A stretch of 64,000 bases of DNA from Bacillus sp. REN10 (GCF_016820555.1 NZ_JADHDW010000009.1:83948-147947), one strand, 5' to 3'; positions 54,081-63,932 are shown, counted from the first letter of the stretch. A program made the numbers and translations. Notes: generated by a model from the letters alone, not told the origin.

Positions 54081-55007
54081 GTGGGACAAACAAGGATTTA
54101 TCTTATTCTAGTAGGCACGATGATGATTTGGGGCGTGAATGTGTCGTTCATTAAAATTTTGGTGGAGCATTTTCTGCCTGTCACCATTACAGCACTGCGA
54201 ATTTTCACAGCCTCTCTAGCGGTATTCTTTACGCTTGGCATCATGAAAAGTGTTCGGTGGCCTCAAGGAAAAGAATGGGGATATATTTTCGGCGGATCGC
54301 TCTTAAGCGTCGTCTGTCATCATTATTTTTTAGCGGAAGGTTTGACGGAAACGTCCGCAACGAATGCCGGGCTTATTTTAGGATTAGGTCCGTTGCTAAC
54401 AGCTTTATTTGCTACTATCTTATTAAAAGGAACACTCACCATTGCTAGATGGATTGGCTTTCTGCTTGGCGGAGCTGGTGTGAGCTTCACTGTACTTGCT
54501 GGTGGAACAGGCGTTAGTGCCGTGACAGCCGGAGATGTCGATATTTTTCTTGCTATTCTTTCTCAAGCACTCAGCTTTATTCTTATTAAAAAAGCAGCGG
54601 CTACACTTGATCCTCGACTATTAACAGGCTATATGCTGTTTTTGGGATCAATCATGCTATTTGTGATTAGCTTATGGATGGAACCACAAGGTCTCACTCG
54701 GCTATCAGGCGCTCCTCCCCTCGTTTGGGTCGTGTTCTTCTTTTCAGCAATTATGGCGACCGCATTTGGCCATATGATTTACAATTATGCCATTGGAAAA
54801 ATTGGCGCAGCAGAAGCGTCCATTTTTATGAATTTGAGCACCTTTTTTTCACTCGTTGGTGCAGCCGTATTGCTCGGTGAGGCGATGCTACCGGCCCATT
54901 TGATCGGATTTATCTTCATCGTCTCCGGCGTCCTTCTTGGTTCCGGTTCTTTAGAAGAATTATGGCTGCAGCGAAAAAGAAATATACACATGCAAAAGCG
55001 GAGCTGA
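54081..55007 (+). CDS. EamA/DMT family transporter
   Basis: A 308-residue drug/metabolite transporter with ten membrane helices in two EamA repeats (about 7-137 and 152-285). The first repeat begins LVGTMMIWGVNVSFIKILVE and includes NAGLILGLGPLLTALFA; the second ends NLSTFFSLVGAAVLLGE. A basic C-terminal tail follows. The substrate is unknown; relatives export amino acids or metabolites. GTG start with GGAGG 4-5 bases upstream. Its stop codon lies in the stem of a shared terminator. Confidence 0.87.
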   Translation: MGQTRIYLILVGTMMIWGVNVSFIKILVEHFLPVTITALRIFTASLAVFFTLGIMKSVRWPQGKEWGYIFGGSLLSVVCHHYFLAEGLTETSATNAGLILGLGPLLTALFATILLKGTLTIARWIGFLLGGAGVSFTVLAGGTGVSAVTAGDVDIFLAILSQALSFILIKKAAATLDPRLLTGYMLFLGSIMLFVISLWMEPQGLTRLSGAPPLVWVVFFFSAIMATAFGHMIYNYAIGKIGAAEASIFMNLSTFFSLVGAAVLLGEAMLPAHLIGFIFIVSGVLLGSGSLEELWLQRKRNIHMQKRS

Positions 55008-55023
55008 TATTTAGCTCCGCTTT
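54995..55023. terminator. Bidirectional terminator overlapping two stop codons
   Basis: AAAGCGGAGCT (54995-55005) pairs with AGCTCCGCTTT (55013-55023). The EamA stop lies at its left arm and the glycosylase stop at its right edge, so both convergent genes end in one hairpin. Confidence 0.85.
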
Positions 55024-55610
55024 CACCTTGAAACAAAAGGGTTATCTGTGATCCAAAAGCGCCACGGGTAGTCTTTCGCTTCTCCAGAATTATCAATGCC
55101 TATTCGCGGTCCGACAGAAATTTCTTCTGGTATCACCCCTTCTGCAATAAACAGCGGCGGCTCATCAAAGCGACGTCCGTAATCTTCCATCGTAATCCCC
55201 ATCGCTTTCGTTAGCTTACCTGGACCGCTTGTCAAGTTTTTCAGTGGCATCGTCCCCCGTCGTTCAAACATCAATTCCACGCCTTCACACGGTTCTACCG
55301 CTCGAATGAGAACTGCTTCTGGCTCCTCCACTTCTCCACTCACCACATTCAATAAACAATGCGTATGCATCACATATGTATACACATGCCCTGCTTCTTG
55401 AAACATAATCTCCGTCCTTTTCGTGCGGCGATTATTAAAGCTATGAGCCGCTCGGTCATGAGACCCGCGATACGCTTCTGTTTCGACAATATAGCCGGCT
55501 GTCGTTCCTTCATCCGTAATTTTAACTAATGTACATCCTAATAACGCTCTTGCTAATTGCAATGTCGGCTGCTGATAAAACTCTTTATTTAATAGGTGGT
55601 ACTGCTTCAT
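55023..55610 (-). CDS. 3-methyladenine DNA glycosylase (AAG/MPG family)
   Basis: A 195-residue base-excision repair enzyme that removes alkylated purines. Blocks: LARALLGCTLVK (about 18-29), IVETEAYRGSHDRAAHSF (about 41-58, catalytic Glu), HVYTYVMHTHCLLNVVSGE (about 74-92), VLIRAVEP, LTSGPGKLTKAMGI (about 125-138), and the C-terminal GPRIGIDNSGEAKDYPWRF. The length and the motifs match B. subtilis YxlJ. AAGGAGAG precedes the ATG. No other repair gene is adjacent. Confidence 0.92.
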   Translation of the reverse strand: MKQYHLLNKEFYQQPTLQLARALLGCTLVKITDEGTTAGYIVETEAYRGSHDRAAHSFNNRRTKRTEIMFQEAGHVYTYVMHTHCLLNVVSGEVEEPEAVLIRAVEPCEGVELMFERRGTMPLKNLTSGPGKLTKAMGITMEDYGRRFDEPPLFIAEGVIPEEISVGPRIGIDNSGEAKDYPWRFWITDNPFVSR

Positions 55611-55699
55611 ATTTCTCTCCTTCTTTTCGTTGATTTAATGGAAAAACATAGTGGAGTATCTTACAATAATGGATAGAACAATTTAAGGGAGGTCATCGT

Positions 55700-56008
55700 A
55701 TGGCAATCATCGGCTGGGCTAGCTTAGCCATCTTTCTCATCGCAATCCTGTATTTAGTCATCTCTGGTATAAGCATTTTTAAAACAATGCAACCGAAATT
55801 AAAGCGACTGCAATCGGCGGCAGAGCGAATCAACGAGCAGCAAATGAAACTGCAAACAGAAGTGCAAGCCTTGACAGCTCATCAAGAAAGCATTCAGCAA
55901 GACATCCAACTGAAAAAAGAAATTTTCACACAATTCATCGAAGAAGCGAAACAAACACCAGGAACGATCAAACAGTTAGCGATCGCCTTGAAAAACAAAT
56001 GGTTCTAA
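55700..56008 (+). CDS. DUF948-like membrane-anchored protein
   Basis: A 102-residue protein: one N-terminal membrane helix (WASLAIFLIAILYLVISGI, about 6-24), then a long amphipathic coiled-coil stretch (about 30-80, Gln and Glu rich) and a short basic end. This is the layout of the DUF948 general-stress-type proteins of Bacillaceae. Function is not known. GGGAGGTCATCGT precedes the ATG; a strong terminator follows. Confidence 0.75.
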   Translation: MAIIGWASLAIFLIAILYLVISGISIFKTMQPKLKRLQSAAERINEQQMKLQTEVQALTAHQESIQQDIQLKKEIFTQFIEEAKQTPGTIKQLAIALKNKWF

Positions 56009-56012
56009 ATGA

Positions 56013-56058
56013 AATCGAGGCAAATGGTATCATTCCCTTTGCCTCGATTGTTTATTTG
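56013..56058 (+). terminator. Terminator of the DUF948 gene
   Basis: AATCGAGGCAAA (56013-56024) pairs perfectly with TTTGCCTCGATT (56038-56049), followed by GTTTATTTG. Confidence 0.88.
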
Positions 56059-56114
56059 ATTTAGTAGGCGGCTTTAAAGACTGTTGACTCATTTACATGG
56101 ACCGAAAATCACCC

Positions 56115-58229
56115 CTACGCTTTACTAGTGCTTAATGGAAAAGTAACCTCTACTAAAGTTCCTCTCCCCACCTCACTGGTGATGTTCATTTGAGCATGGT
56201 GAGCTTCAATAATGCGGTAGCTGACCATTAATCCAAGGCCTGTGCCCTTTTCTTTCGTGCTATAAAAAGGTTCCCCAATTTTCGCTAACCGCTCCTTTGA
56301 AATGCCTGTTCCTTCATCTTGAAATGTCAACACCATTTCATTTCCTATTAACTTTGTCTTAATATGCACTTGACCGCCGTTTGGCATCGCTTCAATTGCA
56401 TTTTTTAAAATGTTGATAAACACTTGCTTCATTTGATTTTGGTCACAATAAGTAATCGGCAAACTATGAGAGAATTCGCTCTTAATCTCTACCCCGTTCA
56501 TATTCGCCTGAGCGGCTAACAATATAATGACATCTTGAATTAATTTATTCATATTTGTTGGCTGAAACTTCATTGCTTGCGGTTTGCCAAGAACGAGAAA
56601 TTCATTCACAATCATACTAATTCGATCAATTTCTGAATCAACCACTTCTAAATAAGGCTGCTTTTGCTGTGAGTCTTCTTTCATTAGCTGAACAAACCCT
56701 TTAATTGAAGTAAGCGGATTTCTAATTTCGTGAGCGACTCCAGCAGCTAACTCTCCAACAATTGTGAGCTTTTCTGATGTTCTAATCCACTCTTCCGCTT
56801 GAATTCTCTCCGTTATATCCGTTGATACATAAAGCGTTTGTTCCAAATGATTTAAAGCGGAAAAAATCGGCAAGTGCGCGGTTTCTACATGACGCATTTC
56901 ACCTTTTGAGTTAATAAACATTTCACGTGTAAAAGAATGCTCTTGCCCAACTTCTTGCTTTTGTCTAAAGGAAAAATCGGATACTTTCTTTCCTTCAAAA
57001 TCAGCCACTTCTCGTCCAAGAAACGAAGCAAAGGATTGATTAACAAACGTAAAGTATCCTTCTCTATCCACCGCATAAATATAGCTCGGATTCATATCGA
57101 TCACCGTGCGGAAGAAGTCTTTTTGTCTCTGTAATTCCTCTTCTTTGCGTTGTAAGTTCAATTTCGAAGTTCGCATATGTTCGACCATTTCATTAAAGCG
57201 AGTCGAAAGCACCCCGATCTCACCTTTGACGATCGTTGATATTCTTTGCCGATCATCCCCTTTGGCTACTAAGTCAACTGCCGTATACAATCGGCGAATG
57301 GGCTTCACAAGATCTTGAGCATATAAAGCTGTCAGCACAGATAAGATGACAACAACGAATAGCGACATAATGAACAATGCTTTCATAAATAGATGATATT
57401 GATAATAGACATCTTCTTTTGGCACTTCCATGACCACGCCCCAATCCATTAAGGGAACATATTCAAAAGAAGCAAAATAATCCAAATCCTTTTGTTTTAT
57501 GGCTCCTATATCTCCTGATTCATGCTTCTTTAATTTTTGAACAGCAGGATGATTGGACATATCTTTGCCGATTTGTGTTACATCAGGATGAGAAATCACC
57601 CTCCCTTGGTGATCAACAATGAAAGCGGATCCCGTTTTTTCATAACCAAACTTATACGTTTGAAAGATCGTTTGAAAGTTTCTGTTTTCTTTAATCCATA
57701 AAGTCAAAGTAATAATTCGGCTTACTTCTCCATCTGCTAAGATCGGGACCGAAAAAACGAGCACAGGTCCATGCGATGGCATGTTTAACACATCACTCAC
57801 ATAAGGCTGTTTTGTTTCCAACGGACGTTGAAAGTACACTTCATCTTTTACACTTTTAGGCGGTGAATGTTCTTCCTTTGGAAAATAAACTTGCACATTT
57901 CCTTCTTTATCTACAATTAACGCACTATCAATAAAGGAAGACACTTCGCTTAACATCCCTAATTCCTTATATAGTACATCCGGATCAGAGGATTGCAATT
58001 CCTCCCTCGACTGAACATGAACCGCGAGAGTTTTCATATCTTCTGCTACGACTGATATTTTCTCTTTAATCCGTTTCGCATTTCGATCGGTCACTTCACG
58101 ATAAAGGTCTTGAGTAATGTCAGGAAGAAGGATACGAGAAGCGGTAAAAACAAAAAATAATACCGTAAAAATAACAGCCAGATTAATGAGGAATATCTTC
58201 CAAAAAATATATGATTTATACCACTTCAT
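56115..58229 (-). CDS. Sporulation-type sensor histidine kinase (dCache-HAMP-PAS)
   Basis: About 704 residues. Helix 1 near residues 12-32, an extracellular dCache sensing domain (about 33-280), helix 2 (about 285-307), HAMP (about 308-360), a PAS domain (about 375-480), then HisKA with the phosphorylated His in GVAHEIRNPLTSIKGF (about 500) and HATPase_c with NILKNAIEAMPNGG, DEGTGI and GTGLGL. The H-box context is that of KinA-E-like kinases and other orphan Bacillus kinases that feed Spo0F. No response regulator gene is adjacent, which agrees. ATG 58229 follows AGGTGAGACAA; GTG 58238 is an alternative. Confidence 0.88.
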   Translation of the reverse strand: MKWYKSYIFWKIFLINLAVIFTVLFFVFTASRILLPDITQDLYREVTDRNAKRIKEKISVVAEDMKTLAVHVQSREELQSSDPDVLYKELGMLSEVSSFIDSALIVDKEGNVQVYFPKEEHSPPKSVKDEVYFQRPLETKQPYVSDVLNMPSHGPVLVFSVPILADGEVSRIITLTLWIKENRNFQTIFQTYKFGYEKTGSAFIVDHQGRVISHPDVTQIGKDMSNHPAVQKLKKHESGDIGAIKQKDLDYFASFEYVPLMDWGVVMEVPKEDVYYQYHLFMKALFIMSLFVVVILSVLTALYAQDLVKPIRRLYTAVDLVAKGDDRQRISTIVKGEIGVLSTRFNEMVEHMRTSKLNLQRKEEELQRQKDFFRTVIDMNPSYIYAVDREGYFTFVNQSFASFLGREVADFEGKKVSDFSFRQKQEVGQEHSFTREMFINSKGEMRHVETAHLPIFSALNHLEQTLYVSTDITERIQAEEWIRTSEKLTIVGELAAGVAHEIRNPLTSIKGFVQLMKEDSQQKQPYLEVVDSEIDRISMIVNEFLVLGKPQAMKFQPTNMNKLIQDVIILLAAQANMNGVEIKSEFSHSLPITYCDQNQMKQVFINILKNAIEAMPNGGQVHIKTKLIGNEMVLTFQDEGTGISKERLAKIGEPFYSTKEKGTGLGLMVSYRIIEAHHAQMNITSEVGRGTLVEVTFPLSTSKA

Positions 58230-58371
58230 TTGTCTCACCTAAGCTTCTGATTTATGAGATCATTTTAAGTCCATCTTACCAAATGCCCTATTCTCTTGTA
58301 TAGATGTACTAAAAACGAGCTTTGACTGATTCATGCGCTAGCAATCACACTCTTGAACCAATTTAACAACA

Positions 58372-58690
58372 AAAAAGACCTGTCTCCTACGTAAACAATT
58401 TCCATGTTTTCGCAGGAGACAAGCCCTTTTACGAGATACTCTCGTTAGTATATGCATATATTCGTAACTCACAACGCTTTTGAATGAGTTTTTTCTTCCT
58501 ATTTTGGAATGAAACCGCCGCGGTTTTGTTCCACATCGTCGTTTATGATAAGCCTAAACGACCTAAGCCCTGCCTTCTCTTAAGTCCTTGCGGCTCCGAA
58601 GCCGCTCCAGTGTGAATAAGTCTTCCTCAAAAACATAGCAGAATGCCAATTTTTATATCAAACGTTTCAAGTTACTTTATGATTAGAATT
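58372..58690 (-). ncRNA. Structured non-coding RNA candidate downstream of recQ
   Basis: About 310 bases between a strong promoter and a terminator, with no open frame. On the minus strand it folds into a series of stems: GCGGCU/AGCCGC with a UCGG loop, GACUUAAG/CUUAGGUC, GUCGUUUA/UAAACGAC, AAACCG/CGGUUU, AACUCA/UGAGUU and ACGAGA/UCUCGU. Some of these compete. It ends in a long GTCTCCT..AGGAGAC hairpin followed by TTTTTTG (58372-58421). B. subtilis encodes the 6S-2 RNA (bsrB) beside recQ (yocI), so 6S is a candidate by position. The multi-hairpin fold does not obviously show the 6S central bubble. Confidence 0.55.
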
Positions 58691-58693
58691 ACC

Positions 58694-58722
58694 ATATTAT
58701 CACTTAAAACATCATCTGTCAA
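58694..58722 (-). promoter_or_regulatory. SigA-type promoter of the RNA downstream of recQ
   Basis: Minus strand: TTGACA (58722-58717) overlapping the recQ stop, 17 bases, TAATAT (58699-58694). The -35 is perfect. Transcription would start near 58687. Confidence 0.7.
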
Positions 58723-60839
58723 CCATTTTTATTCATCGCTAGAAAGAACTTGATCATGCCATAGGTTACTTCTTCGGGAAGTTGCTCTTTAATCGGCTTT
58801 AGTTTATCGGCTCCGACCTTTTCCACTGCTTGTTCGAGTAATGATCGATAAACACCGGGAACAAGCGAAGACAACTCCACCTCTAGCCCTTCTTCTATAC
58901 ACTGGGCTAAATGATTTTCAATCGTATAGACGGATAGGTCACGCCTTTCCGCGATTTCTTCGACTGTCAATTGCTCTTGATGCAAAGCGAGTGTTTCGAG
59001 ATGTGAACCGCTCACCGACTTTTTCTTCGATGTAGAGGAAGTAGTGGAAACATTGACTCTCTCCCTTTCCGGATGCTCCTTCACAAATTGACTAATGACC
59101 TCTAAAAAGTCCGTTCCATATCTTTCTAGCTTGCTACTCCCGACTCCGCTCACCATTAGAAACTCTTCATCTGACTGAGGAAGCTTCGCACACATATCTT
59201 GTAGCGTTGAATCTGAAAATATGACAAAAGGTGCAACACCCGCTCCTTGGGCCAGTTGCTTCCGTAAGCTTCGCAATTGTTCAAACAACGGATCATCTTT
59301 CGCAATTTGCTTCGTTTGTACCACTTCTTTTCGATAAACAGATTGCTGGCCTAGTAAAACAGCTTTGCCGCTACTGGTAACAAAAATCGTTGGATATGTT
59401 CCATGCTCTACACCAAGCAGTTCTTGAGAAATTAAAAACTCAATAAAGTGACTCACTTCTTTCGCACTTTGCTGTTTTAAAATACCATATGTAGACAATT
59501 GATCAAAGCCAAGCTCAAGCAATTTTTTATTTCTCGAACCTGTTAACACTTGAGCCGTCATTGACTTCCCAAAACGTTGCCCCATGCGAATGACGCATGA
59601 TAGCACCATTTGGGCTTCTTTCGTAACATCCACACGGTTTCTTGAATCCGTACAGTTGCCGCAGCGTCCACACGGTTCTGCAGAAGGATCTCCAAAATAT
59701 TTCACAATAAAACTTTGCAAGCAGCTTTCAGTATGGCAATAATCAACCATTAGCTGCAGCTTCTCTAACTCTTTCGGAATCCGTTCACGCTCCAGCGACT
59801 GATCGATTAAAAAGCGCTGTGTTTGCACATCTTGTGAAGAATAAAGCAAAATACATTCACTCGGCAGCCCATCCCGGCCAGCGCGCCCAGCTTCTTGATA
59901 ATAGCTTTCCATATTTTTCGGCAGTTGAAAATGAAGGACATACCGAATGTTGGATTTATCTATCCCCATCCCAAACGCATTAGTCGCTACCATCACTGAT
60001 GCCTGATCGTTTAAAAAGCGTTCTTGCTCACTCATTCGTTCTGCATCACTCATCCCCGCATGATAACGAGCAACTGAAAGATTATTTTTTTTAAGAAGTT
60101 CAAACAGCTGATCAACGGTTTTTCTCGTAGCAGCATAAATGATTCCTGCTTCTTTTTCATTCTTTTTAATATAATCTTTTAAAAATAGCTGGCGATCTTG
60201 TCCTTGAATAACAGAGAAAGAAAGGTTTTCGCGTTCAAATCCTGTCATGACCGTATGGCTATCATCAATAGAAAGCAAATGGCAAATATCCTTGCGAACT
60301 TGCGGAGTAGCCGTCGCTGTTAATGCCAGCACAATTGGCCTTCTAACAAGCATATCTGCCAACCGTTGAATTTGTCGGTAACTCGGTCGAAAATCATGCC
60401 CCCATTGCGAAATACAGTGGGCTTCATCGACCGCTACAAGAGGAATCGGTATCTCTCTTAGCTCTTCAATAAAAGAAAAAGACTCTAATCGCTCCGGTGC
60501 TATGTATAATAATTTATATTCTCCGTGCTTAGCTGCCATCATTGTCTCCCGAACCTCTTTCGGACTGAGTGAGCTATTAATATAAGCAGCAGAAATACCA
60601 GCCTCTAACAATGTATCAACTTGATCTTTCATCAAAGAAATCAGCGGAGAAATCACAATCGTCGTTCCTTCAAACACAAGTGCCGGGATTTGATAGCAAA
60701 TCGACTTCCCGCCCCCCGTCGGCATCACACAAATCGTATTTCGTCCCGCAAGGACATGCTCAATCGCCTGCTCCTGTCCTTTGCGGAATGCGGAATAGCC
60801 AAAATGAGATTGCAACAATTGTTGGGCTTGTTGAAGCAT
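58719..60839 (-). CDS. recQ: ATP-dependent DNA helicase RecQ
   Basis: A 706-residue helicase that unwinds recombination and stalled-fork intermediates in the 3' to 5' direction. Domains: helicase core (about 1-330) with Walker [15 protein letters not shown] (about 39-52), DEAH in [20 protein letters not shown] (about 136-155), and [14 protein letters not shown]; zinc-binding RecQ-Ct with C..CGRCGNC (about 375-400) and winged helix; HRDC near 515-590; and a C-terminal helix-turn-helix extension (about 620-706). GGGGTGG precedes the ATG. It is divergent from glnS. Cells often use it with topoisomerase III, encoded at 34257-36416. Confidence 0.95.
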   Translation of the reverse strand: MLQQAQQLLQSHFGYSAFRKGQEQAIEHVLAGRNTICVMPTGGGKSICYQIPALVFEGTTIVISPLISLMKDQVDTLLEAGISAAYINSSLSPKEVRETMMAAKHGEYKLLYIAPERLESFSFIEELREIPIPLVAVDEAHCISQWGHDFRPSYRQIQRLADMLVRRPIVLALTATATPQVRKDICHLLSIDDSHTVMTGFERENLSFSVIQGQDRQLFLKDYIKKNEKEAGIIYAATRKTVDQLFELLKKNNLSVARYHAGMSDAERMSEQERFLNDQASVMVATNAFGMGIDKSNIRYVLHFQLPKNMESYYQEAGRAGRDGLPSECILLYSSQDVQTQRFLIDQSLERERIPKELEKLQLMVDYCHTESCLQSFIVKYFGDPSAEPCGRCGNCTDSRNRVDVTKEAQMVLSCVIRMGQRFGKSMTAQVLTGSRNKKLLELGFDQLSTYGILKQQSAKEVSHFIEFLISQELLGVEHGTYPTIFVTSSGKAVLLGQQSVYRKEVVQTKQIAKDDPLFEQLRSLRKQLAQGAGVAPFVIFSDSTLQDMCAKLPQSDEEFLMVSGVGSSKLERYGTDFLEVISQFVKEHPERERVNVSTTSSTSKKKSVSGSHLETLALHQEQLTVEEIAERRDLSVYTIENHLAQCIEEGLEVELSSLVPGVYRSLLEQAVEKVGADKLKPIKEQLPEEVTYGMIKFFLAMNKNG

Positions 60840-60949
60840 TATTCCACCCCTTTTTGTTTTTTCATTATTATAACACGAGAGATTAACACAAAAGGTTGGC
60901 GCCGAGAGAAGTTTTTAACGTCTGGATTTCTGAATTTTTTCTTCCACCT

Positions 60950-61060
60950 TCATGACTGTTTCTTTGACCTTTGCGACTGCTTCTTTGACTTTCACAGCTT
61001 GTCTTCAACCATCACAACCGCTTCTTTGACTTCCTCAGCTTTTCTTTGCCTTTCCACGCT
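60950..61060 (-). repeat. Degenerate ~20-base repeat with remnant coding pattern
   Basis: TTCTTTGAC recurs at about 60961, 60982 and 61023, spaced in steps near 20 bases. Read on the minus strand it gives short stretches like [21 protein letters not shown] in one frame and [15 protein letters not shown] in another, broken by a shift. It may be the tail of a decayed coiled-coil gene or simple repeat drift. The rest of 60840-61127 holds the recQ (TATAAT 60872-60867) and glnS (TATAAT 61083-61088) -10 boxes. Confidence 0.5.
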
Positions 61061-61127
61061 TTATTTCTGTTCCTTATTTCTCTATAATAGGAGTAACTAT
61101 AGCATACATAGAAAGGCTGGTTGCAGT

Positions 61128-62789
61128 TTGGAACAACATTCATCAAATTTTATCAGAACGATTATTACAGAGGATTTGAAGTCGGGCAAACGGGATCATG
61201 TTATCACCCGCTTTCCGCCTGAACCTAACGGATACTTACATATCGGTCATGCGAAATCCATCGTGATCAATTTTGGGTTAGCCGATGATTTTAACGGAAA
61301 AACGAATTTGCGGTTTGATGATACAAACCCTTTGAAGGAAGATCAAGAGTATGTGGATTCGATCAAAGAAGATGTGAAGTGGCTCGGCTATGAGTGGGAT
61401 GAGCTGCGCTATGCTTCTGACTACTTTGAAGAAATGTACAATCGAGCGGTTTTATTAATTAAAAAAGGAAAAGCCTATGTCGATGATTTAACAGCAGAAG
61501 AAATGCGTGAATATCGCGGAACATTAACAGAGCCCGGAAAAGAAAGTCCTTATCGCAATCGTTCCATTGAAGAGAATTTAGACTTATTTGAAAAAATGCG
61601 TAACGGCGAATTTGAAAATGGCTCTAAAGTATTGCGAGCTAAAATTGATATGGCGTCTCCAAACTTAAACTTGCGTGACCCTGCTTTATACCGAGTGGCT
61701 CATGCCAGCCATCACAACACTGGGGACAAATGGTGCATCTATCCAATGTATGATTTTGCTCATCCACTAGAAGATGCAATGGAAGGAATTACTCACTCTC
61801 TTTGTACAACAGAGTTTGAAGACCACCGTCCGCTTTATGACTGGGTCGTAAAAGAATGTGAGATGGAGCATCAGCCGCAACAAATTGAGTTTGGTCGTTT
61901 AAATATTTCCAATACCGTTATGAGTAAACGGAAATTAAAACAGCTCGTCGACGAAGGGTTTGTGGACGGTTGGGATGACCCGCGCTTGCCAACTATTTCT
62001 GGATTGCGAAGAAAAGGCTACACACCGGAAGCGATTCGTGATTTCATTAATGAAATCGGTGTTTCTAAAGGTTCTGGTGTGGTCGATTCAGCGATGCTTG
62101 AACACTTTGTTCGCGAAGACTTAAAATTAAAAGCTCCTCGAACAATGGGTGTATTAAAGCCACTGAAAATCGTGATCACTAACTATCCTGAAGGCCAAAT
62201 CGAGTGGCTTGATGCAGAAATCAATCCTGAAAATCCTGAAATGGGCATGCGAAAAATTCCTTTTTCTCGTGAAATCTATGTAGAGCAAGAAGATTTCATG
62301 GAGAACCCGCCGAAGAAGTATTTCCGCCTCTTCCCCGGCAATGAAGTTCGCTTAAAACATGCGTATTTCATTAAATGTGAAGAAGTAATTAAAGATGAAA
62401 ACGGTGAAGTCATTGAACTTCGCTGTACTTATGATCCAGAAACAAAGAGCGGCTCCGGTTTTACTGGCCGCAAAGTGAAAGGAACATTGCACTGGGTTGA
62501 TGCCACTCATGCAATTCCAGCTGAGTTTCGTCTCTATGAACCGCTTATTTTAGATGCAGAAGAAGAGGAAGAAAACAGCGAGGGAAAAACGTTCTTAGAT
62601 TATGTGAATAAGAATTCCCTAGAAATCGTGGAAGGTTTCATTGAGCCAAATATGAAAGATGTGAAACCTCAAGATAAATTCCAATTTTTCCGCCACGGCT
62701 ACTTCAATGTAGATCCAAAACATACAACCGAAGACAAGATTGTCTTTAACCGAATTGTTTCTTTAAAAAGCTCGTTTAAATTAAAATAA
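61128..62789 (+). CDS. glnS: Glutaminyl-tRNA synthetase
   Basis: A 554-residue class I synthetase that charges tRNA-Gln directly. HIGH motif in [15 protein letters not shown] (about 37-51), [17 protein letters not shown] (about 73-89), [24 protein letters not shown], and the KMSKS loop as VMSKRKL (about 264-270) are the GlnRS pattern, not the non-discriminating GluRS of Bacillus. The C-terminal anticodon-binding beta barrels are complete. The frame is open far upstream, but conservation begins at TTG 61128, preceded by GAAAGG. B. subtilis lacks this gene and uses GatCAB, so it was probably acquired. A terminator follows. Confidence 0.93.
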   Translation: MEQHSSNFIRTIITEDLKSGKRDHVITRFPPEPNGYLHIGHAKSIVINFGLADDFNGKTNLRFDDTNPLKEDQEYVDSIKEDVKWLGYEWDELRYASDYFEEMYNRAVLLIKKGKAYVDDLTAEEMREYRGTLTEPGKESPYRNRSIEENLDLFEKMRNGEFENGSKVLRAKIDMASPNLNLRDPALYRVAHASHHNTGDKWCIYPMYDFAHPLEDAMEGITHSLCTTEFEDHRPLYDWVVKECEMEHQPQQIEFGRLNISNTVMSKRKLKQLVDEGFVDGWDDPRLPTISGLRRKGYTPEAIRDFINEIGVSKGSGVVDSAMLEHFVREDLKLKAPRTMGVLKPLKIVITNYPEGQIEWLDAEINPENPEMGMRKIPFSREIYVEQEDFMENPPKKYFRLFPGNEVRLKHAYFIKCEEVIKDENGEVIELRCTYDPETKSGSGFTGRKVKGTLHWVDATHAIPAEFRLYEPLILDAEEEEENSEGKTFLDYVNKNSLEIVEGFIEPNMKDVKPQDKFQFFRHGYFNVDPKHTTEDKIVFNRIVSLKSSFKLK

Positions 62790-62794
62790 TTAAT

Positions 62795-62843
62795 AAGGGA
62801 CTGGCGCTTAAAGGATTATATACCTTTTGAGAGCCAGTCCCTT
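62795..62843 (+). terminator. Terminator of glnS
   Basis: AAGGGACTGGC (62795-62805) pairs with GCCAGTCCCTT (62833-62843), with an inner AAAGG/CCTTT stem. The following TACTATATTTATT is only moderately T-rich. Confidence 0.75.
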
Positions 62844-62900
62844 TACTATATTTATTGATCCTGCGAGTTTTTCATTGCTTTTGTCATTCATCAACAAAAA

Positions 62901-62914
62901 TGAAAGCGTTTTAT
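62901..62914. promoter_or_regulatory. Candidate CcpA cre site upstream of putB
   Basis: TGAAAGCGTTTTAT matches the cre consensus TGWAARCGYTWNCW at 13 of 14 positions. It lies about 90 bases before the proline dehydrogenase start, a sensible place for carbon repression of an amino acid catabolic operon. Confidence 0.5.
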
Positions 62915-63000
62915 TGTTTTTGAGCAACATTGAAAAGATATATGACAAAATTATAAAATTATTATGAAATCACAATAACTTCTTAGGAGGTGCAATAATA

Positions 63001-63918
63001 ATGGAAGCTTTAACTAGAGATTTTTTCTTATTTTTATCCAAAAATAATTTTCTTAATAAATTAGCTCAAAGCAGCGGTGGCAACTTTGCAGCAGGAAAAA
63101 TTATAGGCGGAACAGACTTCCAAAGCTCGATTCGATTCATTCGTGAATTGAACAAACAAGGTTTATCAGTTACAGTGGACCACCTTGGAGAATTTGTCGA
63201 TTCAAAGGAAGTAGCAAATGAAAGAACAGAAGAATGTATTCAAACGATCGAAATGATCAAAAGAGAAAACTTGGATTCACAAGTTTCCTTAAAAATGACA
63301 TCTTTAGGTTTGGATATCGATCGTAATTTAGTGGTTGAAAACATGACAAGAATTTTAGATACAGCGGAAAAAAACCAAATCATGGTTACTATTGACATGG
63401 AAGATGTGCCGCGTTGCCAAGCCACTCTTGATCTATTTAAGCAATTTAAAGAAAAATATCATTATGTCAGTACAGTGTTGCAAGCATATCTTTATCGCAC
63501 AGAAGCCGATTTAGAAGATGTAAGCGATTACAAGCCATTTCTACGTCTTGTAAAAGGAGCATATAAAGAAGCACCGGAACACGCTTATCCTGAGAAAAAA
63601 GATGTAGATGAAAATTATAAAAAACTGATCGCCCAAAGTTTATTAAACGGGAACTACACAGCAGTTGCTTCTCATGATGACAATATCATCGAGTTCACAA
63701 AGGAATTTGCGAAAAAGAATAATATTTCTAACGAGCAATTCGAATTTCAAATGCTTTACGGCATGAGAAACAAGACACAGCTTGAACTGGTGAAGCATGG
63801 TTACAAAATGCGCGTTTATGTACCATATGGTCTGGACTGGTACGGCTACTTCATGAGACGACTAGCTGAACGTCCTGCAAATATCGCCTTTGTTTTCAAA
63901 GGCATGGTGAAAAAATAA
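63001..63918 (+). CDS. putB: Proline dehydrogenase
   Basis: A 305-residue FAD enzyme that oxidises proline to 1-pyrroline-5-carboxylate and passes electrons to quinone. The monofunctional Gram-positive PutB/FadM type. Blocks: SVTVDHLGEFVDS (about 57-69), VSLKMTSLGLDID (about 97-109), VTIDMEDV, VLQAYLYRTEADL (about 159-171), RLVKGAYKE (about 182-190), ASHDDNII and QMLYGMR (about 250), and the C-terminal proline-contact YVPYGLDWYGYFMRRLAERPAN split over about 276-297. AGGAGGTG precedes the ATG. It is followed 14 bases later by the P5C dehydrogenase gene. Confidence 0.95.
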   Translation: MEALTRDFFLFLSKNNFLNKLAQSSGGNFAAGKIIGGTDFQSSIRFIRELNKQGLSVTVDHLGEFVDSKEVANERTEECIQTIEMIKRENLDSQVSLKMTSLGLDIDRNLVVENMTRILDTAEKNQIMVTIDMEDVPRCQATLDLFKQFKEKYHYVSTVLQAYLYRTEADLEDVSDYKPFLRLVKGAYKEAPEHAYPEKKDVDENYKKLIAQSLLNGNYTAVASHDDNIIEFTKEFAKKNNISNEQFEFQMLYGMRNKTQLELVKHGYKMRVYVPYGLDWYGYFMRRLAERPANIAFVFKGMVKK

Positions 63919-63932
63919 AAGGAGAAAATATC

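Noticed and set aside
58501..58640. Resemblance to RNase P RNA (GATGTGGAACAAAAC and GAGGAAGACT)
   Set aside because: Only short matches; the conserved P4 and ACAGAA elements are not in the right order, and the length is too short.
60621..61127. Open frame extending glnS upstream by 169 codons through the start of recQ
   Set aside because: It runs antisense into recQ, has no GlnRS-like sequence, and conservation starts at TTG 61128 with a ribosome site.
60840..61127. T-box leader before glnS
   Set aside because: No T-box sequence, specifier stem or terminator; the -10 box is only about 40 bases from the start codon.
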